Part shown: piece after piece, positions 8,462 through 14,167 of the stretch | Numbering within the stretch: position 1 is the first letter of the stretch | Layout: each line of letters begins with the position of its first letter | NCBI GenBank assembly: GCA_009733775.1 | Contig: WOGZ01000573.1 | Span: forward strand, 1-14,167 | Direction: 5' to 3' | DNA length: 14,167 nucleotides | Source: Alectoria sarmentosa | Taxonomy: Eukaryota > Ascomycota > Lecanoromycetes > Lecanorales > Parmeliaceae | Notes under the pieces: generated by a model | The model's input: only the letters and a program-made list of their open reading frames with translations | The model's database searches: none | What the model was told of the DNA's origin: nothing | Position numbers and translations under genes: made by a program

Positions 8462-8664
8462 TGTTATAAACGTATTTTACATTTTTAATAGAGTTAACTT
8501 TTCTTTAATATTACATTTTTTTGATATTATTCGATTAAGCTTAACGTAATTTAATAAAGATATTTATTTTTATATAGATGTTTTTTTTTATATACATATT
8601 TTCTTCTCACTTAGTTATTTTATTTAATTCACTTATATAATATGACTCTATATTAATTTTAACA
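8462..8664 (+). repeat. R2 3' LTR (about 203 bp)
   Basis: Starts TGTTATAAACG and ends TTTTAACA, the best-preserved right end of the family. It is inverted relative to the R1 LTRs and in the same direction as 12266-12469. It contains CACTTAGTTATTTTA, matching the putative transcript-start site. The next five bases, attttt-like (8665-8669), would be one side of the R2 target duplication; the other side is outside the window. Confidence 0.9.
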
Positions 8665-9239
8665 ATTTTTTTCAATACGTTTACGAAAAAAATGTTTAAT
8701 ATTAAAATTATTAAAAACGTAAATTACGAAATTACGACATAATAATTTATTTTTATTAATATTTTATCTCGAAAACTTATTTTATTTAATAACGTATTTT
8801 TAATATCATTTTTTATTCGTAATAAAAGCGTTTTTACGTTATAATTTAAATAATTATACGATTATCGATTTTCATAATTTCAAATAAAATCTTTTTAATT
8901 TCAAAATTTAATAAATTAAAAGTTGAAATAATATCGTAGCATTTAAAATGCGTATTCGTTTATTAAACATTTTTTTATTTAAATTTATGATTTAAATATT
9001 TATAACGATAATATTATTTAATTATTTCGTTAATATTACGAATTTAATTATAATAAATGTATTATTACGTTTTTATAAATTAAATTAATATTTTTAATTA
9101 CGAAGCTTGTTTCGTAAAGTAAAAAGAAAATCATTATTATTATTTTCATTATTATTTAATTTAATAATGTTAAATCTTTTTAACGATATATTCGTAAAAT
9201 TGAATTTATTTTTACGATATTTAATTATAAAATTAAACG
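8665..9239 (-). other. S: region downstream of RNase H, no domain recognised
   Basis: By position this should encode the RNase H-integrase linker and the start of integrase. I could not find the HHCC finger or a D-D-E core in any frame. The sequence is extremely A+T-rich with scattered CpG. Confidence 0.35.
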
Positions 9240-11040
9240 TAATTAATTTTTTAATTTAACGAATTTATTTCGCATTAAGCTTTTTTATTATTATAAAATA
9301 ATATAAATTATTATAATTTAAAAATTATATAAATGAAATGTTTACTTTTTTGTAAATAATGCTTTTAATTTTTAAAATTTAATATAATCGCATATTATTT
9401 CTTATTATATATGTTTTAGCGAAATCTAATTTTTTTAAATTTATAATTAAAAAATATAATGAGATGTTATTATTTATTCTTAATTAATTAATTAAATATA
9501 TCGTTTACGTTTATTTTAAAAACATCGATTTTTATAATAAACATTTGTTTAAGTGTCTTAAAAGTCTCGCGTGCTTTTTTAATAAATATAAAAAATAATT
9601 TAATTTCGCTTTTCTTTGTTTCTCGCGTGACATTAATCAAAAACGCAATTATTTACGAATTTTTTTTTACGAATCGATGATAAAAGTTTACGAATTCTTA
9701 AAAGATTAATATAATTTAACAAATTTTGATTTTATTTATTTAATAATAATCTTAATGCGCGTTGATTTTATTTAAATATTATATTAATTTATAATAAATT
9801 TCAAATAGATAATCTCGTTGCGATTAAAAGCGCATTTCGATAATTTCGTATAAAGTTAATATTTTAATAACGCGCGTAACATCGTTCGCATATATTTTTA
9901 ATGTAAATTTTTCGTTTTAAAATAAATTAACACGTTATTTAAATATATTATATAAAAAACGTTAATATACGATTTAAATATTTTATTTATATATATTTAA
10001 AAGATTATAAAAGCATTTGCGAGATTAAAAAACATTATTTGATTTTTAAATTAATCATAACGAGTTCGAAAAACGATTTTTCATTTATTACTTTTTCGAA
10101 TTCATATTTTATAATACGCATTGCGAATAATAATTTTAATAAAATGTTTTATATATATAAAACTTTTTAAGATTTTTAATAATAGCGATAATAAATAATT
10201 ATTTTTAATAATTATCTCGTTGAGTTTTTTATAATCGATATATAATCGCAACGAATTATTTATTTATTTAACGAATAACATCGACGAGTTAATTTGATTA
10301 TTTAAAAATCGAATTTATTTCTTTTTAAGCGCATTATTTAAATAGTTTTTTATCGTTATAAACTTATTATGCGATATATTATAAATTAAATCGTTTTTAA
10401 ATAATTTATTAAATTATAAATTTATAAAATATTCGATTTAATCGTGCGTATTAAAATTATCAAACAATTTTTTTGAAAAGATTTCTGATAAATTTTTAAA
10501 TTATTTAAACATATTAAGATCGTTTAATTGCGTAATATTATATCGCATAATTTTATTATAATTACTTTTATTACTTTCAAACAAGATTTGATATAAAAAT
10601 ACGATATATATTTATTTTATATTATACGCAATTATTACATTAATTAGCGATATAAACAAATTTATATTTATTATTACGATATTTATTTGCTTTTTGTTAC
10701 TTATAAAAAAATCACGATAAATTTAAAATTGCTCGCGTTAATTAATGTTAAAATTAATATCATAAATTTAAAAAAATTTAAGAATAAAATCGTATTCTCG
10801 CATGTTTTTAATATACGTTTTTAAGATTTATTTTTATTTTCTATCTCGATTATTTCCGAAATTAAATATTAAATTATGCGTTTTATATAAAAATATGCGA
10901 TAATTATTAATGATACGCATTATTGTTAACACGTATTTAGGTTTAAAAATTTGCGTTTTTTTAATCAAAGATTACGATATAAAGATTTTCTCGTTATCGA
11001 TATTTATTAAAATAATTATCTTACGTTTATTATTTAATAT
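9240..11040 (-). pseudogene. S pol remnant: protease, RT and RNase H
   Basis: One minus-strand frame (multiples of 3) holds from about 11040 to about 9720. Protease region: EKIFIS*SLIKKTQI, then YKTHNLIFNFGNNRDRK and MREYDFILKFF*IYDINFNI (from 10803), like the 'YDxILGxPWLxxxxPxIxW' segment of Ty3/gypsy. RT: FKNLSEIFSKKLFDNFNTHD, DLIYNISHNKFITIKNYLNN, SSMLFVK (10284), LRLYIDYKKLNEIIIKNNYL, RNAYYKI, FRTRYD and YLNNVLIYF at 9931-9945, where YxDD has lost both Asp. Connection: SKCAFNRNEIIYLKFII. Near 9660-9720 the frame slips in A-runs. RNase H follows: KARETFKTLKQMF, then IYNKK*YAIILNFKN*KHYL. Stops fall mostly on Trp and Gln positions. It differs clearly in sequence from the R1 RT. Confidence 0.85.
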
Positions 11041-12265
11041 AATAATTTCGCTTTTTAATATTAAAGAGCGAGATTATCGTTTAATAAATAATGTGCTTAA
11101 TGTTATAACGATAAACATTAAACTTTATTTTTTTTATTAAAAATTCGATTGCGTGTTTCGTTATTCGTAACATAATTTGAATAATCAAAAAAAAATTTAA
11201 AATATCTTTTTTGTTAATAATCTCAACATTTAATTTTAATAAAAAAAAGATTTTTATTTGATTTTGAAATCATTATTTTCGAATTTGTTTTATATAAATT
11301 TTCGATTTTACGACGTTAAAGGGAACGAATTTTTTTTTCTTAATTTTTAGCATATTGTTTTTAAGATTTCGTATATTAATTATTATTTTTATAATAATTT
11401 ATTTTATCGTTAAAATGAATTTTATTTAAAATAAACAATTTTTTTATATTTCGTAACCTTTATTCGATATTTTAATATTGTTATAAAAAGAATATAATAT
11501 AAATAATAAATTAAATTGCGTTTTTTATTACTTTTAAAAAAACAAATTTATCGTTTTATTTCGTAGAATTTTTATGCGTTTCGCATCGATTATATAACGA
11601 TTTTATTACGATTATAATATAATAAAATAATTATTAAAATTTGCGATCGATTAATCGTTTTTCATAATAATCTTAATTAATTAACAATCGATATTATGAA
11701 ATTTAATAATTGAATTACGAATTTAATTTAAATATCTTTTTTATATTCGTTTTAAATAAATTTATTGATATTACGCAATATAACATTTTATACATTTTTT
11801 AAATTTGTTTTTTAACATCGATTAAAAAAGCAAAAGATTAATAAAAAAAAATTTATATATTCGAAAATCGATATAAAATATCGAAGCGATATAATTCTCG
11901 TCATTTCGAAAAAATATAATCGTCGAACTATAATTATTAAAATGTTGCGTATTAAATACTTTAATAACGTTTATCTTTTTGCGATTTAATTCGCGATAAT
12001 AATTATTATTATATTCGCGATAATGTTTTTATGTATTTTACATTTCGATTAATTTGAATTTTTCGATAATTAAATACTTTTTAACATCAAATTTTAAAAA
12101 TCGAAAACGTTAAATTTAAATTAAATCTGCGAGGCGAGAATTTTCGTTAATAAATGAAAAGTTATTAAATGCGACATTTTAATGATTGTTATTTTAATTA
12201 ATAATGTTATTAAAATTCGCATCGATATTAAAATTAATATTATAATTATTTAATTACGAAGTAAA
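11041..12265 (-). other. S: upstream region, probable gag remnant, not resolved
   Basis: By position on the minus strand this should hold gag, the leader and possibly the 5' LTR of S. A KLCYE string near 11165 could be the start of a zinc knuckle, but the C-x2-C-x4-H-x4-C spacing is not kept, so I do not call it. No open frame, LTR end or other feature could be supported. It is A+T-rich with CpG islands of one or two bases. Confidence 0.35.
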
Positions 12266-12469
12266 TGTTATAAGCGTATTTTACATTTTTAATAGAACTG
12301 ACTTCTCTTTAATATCACATTTTTTTAACATTATTCGATTAAACTTAACGTGACTTAATAAAGACATTTATTTTCATATAAATGTTTTCTTTTTATATAC
12401 ATATTTCTTTTTCACTTAATTGTCTTATTTAATACACTTATATGATATAATTTTATATTGATTTTAATA
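12266..12469 (+). repeat. R3 5' LTR (about 204 bp)
   Basis: Starts TGTTATAAGCG and ends TTTTAATA. It matches the other three LTRs. A TATA-rich run (12391-12402) lies upstream of CACTTAATTGTC (12413-12424), the same promoter/start layout as in R1. Confidence 0.92.
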
Positions 12470-13184
12470 TTATAATTAAGTCACCTCACTTATTTCATTT
12501 ATATTAATTAACGAATTTAAAGACTCGTATTAATAAGAATTTTATCAAAATATAAAAATTATTGAGATATCGTATCTTTGAGTTAAATCACTTATAGCAA
12601 TTAAAATTCGAATAACTCGCATCGAGATAGCGATTCGTTTTTTTAATAATAACGAATATAAAGAAGATATTAAAACATTTATTTAATTAGCGAATCGAAA
12701 GAAATAATCATATATTACTTTTATACAATTCAAGTTAAGATAACATTGATCATATCGTTCGAAAAATCATTATCAAAGGTATTTAAATCTTTCACGACAT
12801 TATTATCGAATAAAAAATCACGATTTTATAATCTTTCAAAGTTTTTCTTTTTTATTTCGCATTATCAAGTTTTCTCGCACGAAGTCGATGACGATATAAT
12901 AAATATTTTTTATATAAATAACGAAATTAAAAAAACGTCATTTAATTAATATATTATTTTTACGAAAGTTTAATAAATGAATAAACGATTGAATAGCACC
13001 CTTTATTGTTTTTTATATATTAAATCAAATTTCTTTATTATACGAAAATTATTAAACACATTAAGTGAGAAATGTTAATATTCTTCTTTATCACAGTATT
13101 TTTTAACATTATATCTTTTAAAATATTTAAATCTTTCTCTTTTTTCTTCTCTTTTATTTTTTTTTATCGATAATCTTTATCAAA
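12470..13184 (+). other. R3 leader with putative primer-binding site
   Basis: About 715 bases between LTR and gag, collinear with R1 7812-7095. The primer-site candidate ATAATTAAGT (12472-12481) begins two bases after the LTR. It is complementary to ACTTAATTGT in the same LTR (12414-12423) except for one C/T change. The leader frame 12746-12949 lies within it. Confidence 0.7.
12746..12949 (+). pseudogene. Leader ORF of unknown function in R3
   Basis: This is the counterpart of R1 7333-7599. It reads SLSKVFKSFTTLLSNKKSRF, then FISHYQVFSHEVDDDIIN, and ends FN-stop at the aligned place. It opens at TTG, so the true start is not shown. Nearly all differences from the R1 version are transitions. 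It is in a different frame from the gag start at 13185. Confidence 0.4.
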
Positions 13185-14167
13185 ATGAAAAAAATAAATC
13201 ACATTTAAGGTTTTTTAAATAAAATTAATAAACGTCGTATTTTAAATATATTTAAAGATTTCGAAGACCTTTTTCAGCAACATAAGTTAAATTTATAATA
13301 TATTTTTATTAATAAACAATTATTACATTAAGCGAAAGCTGCATCTACGAAGTTTCTTAATATATTAAATTAATTTCGTTTTAAACGAAACGATTTTCGC
13401 GAATTTTTATTTCGTTTTTATAAAATTATTATCGATAAAAACGATATTATAAAGTCTTTATATCAATTTAAGTTTATAATTTATCAATTAAATAATATCG
13501 CTTATAATTAATAAAAGCAAATAACACAATTATAACGAAAAATTAATATAATAAAATTTTAATTATTAATAAAGAATTCAAAGAAGAATTTAAAGAACGA
13601 ACTTTTTTATAATAAATTCAAAAATCGATTTATATTAAAAAAGAATAAATCTTTCAAATTATCTGATTTTTTTATCTTTATAAATGAAAAGAGTTTTACA
13701 TAAAACGATTAATCTTTCAAAATGAATTATAAATTCATTATTAATCATAATTGATATTTTATTGTTGAATTTAAGCTAATTTATATTATTTTTAAATTAA
13801 AAGAAAAAGCTTTAAAATAAATTATAAAACGTTGATTAAGAAATTATTTAAATTTATATCAATTTTATAAAGAGATAATGAATGATTTAATCGATATTTA
13901 TAAAAAATTTAATCGATAAAACAATGCGAAATGATAATATAACTCACTTTAGTAAAATATTATATTTTTTATAAAGTTTTATATCGATCTTATTCGATTA
14001 AATTAGATTATTAATAAAGATAAAAATAATATAATATAACACTTATGTTTAAAAATTCGTAAAGGTTTATAAAAGAATTAAGACGCATATGAAGATTTTA
14101 GCGAGTTAACACTTATTAAAAAGTATTTACGAAAATTGAATAACATTTAGCGTGTTAAATATAAAAA
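13185..14167 (+). pseudogene. R3 gag, 5' part, inactivated
   Basis: Start at ATG 13185 (MKKINHI), aligned to the R1 gag start. The frame remains in register to the window end (about 327 codons) with no indel but many stops. Matching blocks include FKLSDFFIFINEKSF (near 13650), FKMNYKFIIN, YIIFKLKEKALK, LYQFYKEIMNDLIDIYKKF and LTLIKKYLRKLNNI. The zinc knuckle would come after the window. It is more AT-eroded than R1 gag. Confidence 0.85.

Larger units (their letters stand above)
8017..8664 (+). mobile_element. R2: resumed 3' UTR and 3' LTR (right piece)
   Basis: Read forward, 8017-8461 aligns to the reverse complement of 1569-1125. The 445-base length is equal on both sides. It is followed by a polypurine tract and a full LTR. 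Joined in thought to 1-921, it gives the whole 3' end of a plus-strand copy with nothing missing apart from the R1 insertion. This makes the nested-insertion reading very likely. It has lost more C and G than the R1 equivalent: the GC-rich hairpin arms and loop near 8086-8140 are decayed. No gene is present. Confidence 0.9.
8665..12265 (-). mobile_element. S: older, heavily decayed Ty3/gypsy element, different family
   Basis: The minus strand carries a pol unlike that of R1-R3, with protease, RT and RNase H remains between about 11040 and 9240. The left end is cut by the R2 LTR at 8664, and the right end by the R3 LTR at 12266. No LTR, primer site or target duplication of S is visible, so its limits are set only by the flanking insertions. 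Nearly all cytosines left here are in CpG, and stops are dense, so it looks older than R1. R2 probably inserted into its integrase region, with the remainder expected left of the window. Confidence 0.8.
12266..14167 (+). mobile_element. R3: 5' part of a third copy of the R1 family, runs off the window
   Basis: LTR, leader and gag are collinear with R1 read on its own sense strand. The last bases (GCGTGTTAAATATAAAAA) align near plus 6115 of R1. The LTR is followed by leader and gag and is not preceded by a polypurine tract, so it is a 5' LTR. The copy probably inserted into S. Target duplication cannot be tested because the 3' end is missing; the five bases before the LTR are gtaaa. Confidence 0.9.

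Noticed and set aside
10081..10100. Frameshift in the S RT between RNAYYKI and FRTRYD
   Set aside because: A line-by-line check shows the frame is continuous, with stops at the Arg/Trp positions; the apparent shift was a reading error.
10910..11140. Plus-strand open frame of 76 codons, hydrophobic and membrane-like
   Set aside because: It lies opposite the S protease segment. Its Ile/Leu-rich look is what A+T-rich DNA gives, and no start context or homolog is recognisable.
11101..11180. Zinc knuckle of S gag (KLCYE...)
   Set aside because: Only the first Cys fits; the second Cys and the His are not at the required spacing.
1..14167. AT-rich organellar, Plasmodium-like or bacterial endosymbiont DNA
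   Set aside because: The many CpG sites, transition-only decay and Ty3/gypsy chromodomain elements point to fungal nuclear repeats. No organellar or bacterial genes are present.

Overview
This window looks like an AT-rich, repeat-induced (RIP-like) mutated repeat block from a filamentous ascomycete genome. I see no intact host gene, tRNA, rRNA or CRISPR array. It is built from LTR retrotransposons of the Ty3/gypsy type. Three copies belong to one chromodomain-bearing family (named R1, R2 and R3 here), and a fourth, more decayed element (S) is different. Aligned copies differ almost only by C/T and G/A transitions. Many Gln, Arg and Trp codons have become stops, and most remaining cytosines appear to sit in CpG. 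This is the footprint of fungal genome defence by cytosine mutation.

Layout: 1-921 is the 3' end of plus-strand copy R2 (end of integrase, chromodomain, start of the 3' UTR). 922-8016 is a structurally complete minus-strand copy R1 (about 7.1 kb): 5' LTR 7813-8016, leader, gag 7094-5811, pol 5822-1873 (protease, RT, RNase H, integrase, chromodomain), long 3' UTR, polypurine tract and 3' LTR 922-1124. R1 sits inside the 3' UTR of R2, flanked by a 5-bp target duplication (gatat/aatat). R2 resumes at 8017-8664 with the rest of its 3' UTR, its polypurine tract and its 3' LTR. 8665-12265 is the older minus-strand element S, recognisable by protease, RT and RNase H remains in one long frame. 12266-14167 is the 5' part of plus-strand copy R3 (LTR, leader, gag), which runs off the window end.

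How the parts work together: in a live element of this kind Gag would form the particle, and protease, RT/RNase H and integrase would process, copy and insert the element. The C-terminal chromodomain would steer integration to heterochromatin, which fits the self-nesting seen here. None of the copies can be autonomous: RT YxDD, the integrase D-D-E triad and the HHCC finger are all mutated in R1. Two family features deserve attention. The sequence just after the 5' LTR is complementary to a site inside the LTR, as in self-priming Tf1-type elements. An 88-codon leader frame is also shared by two copies.
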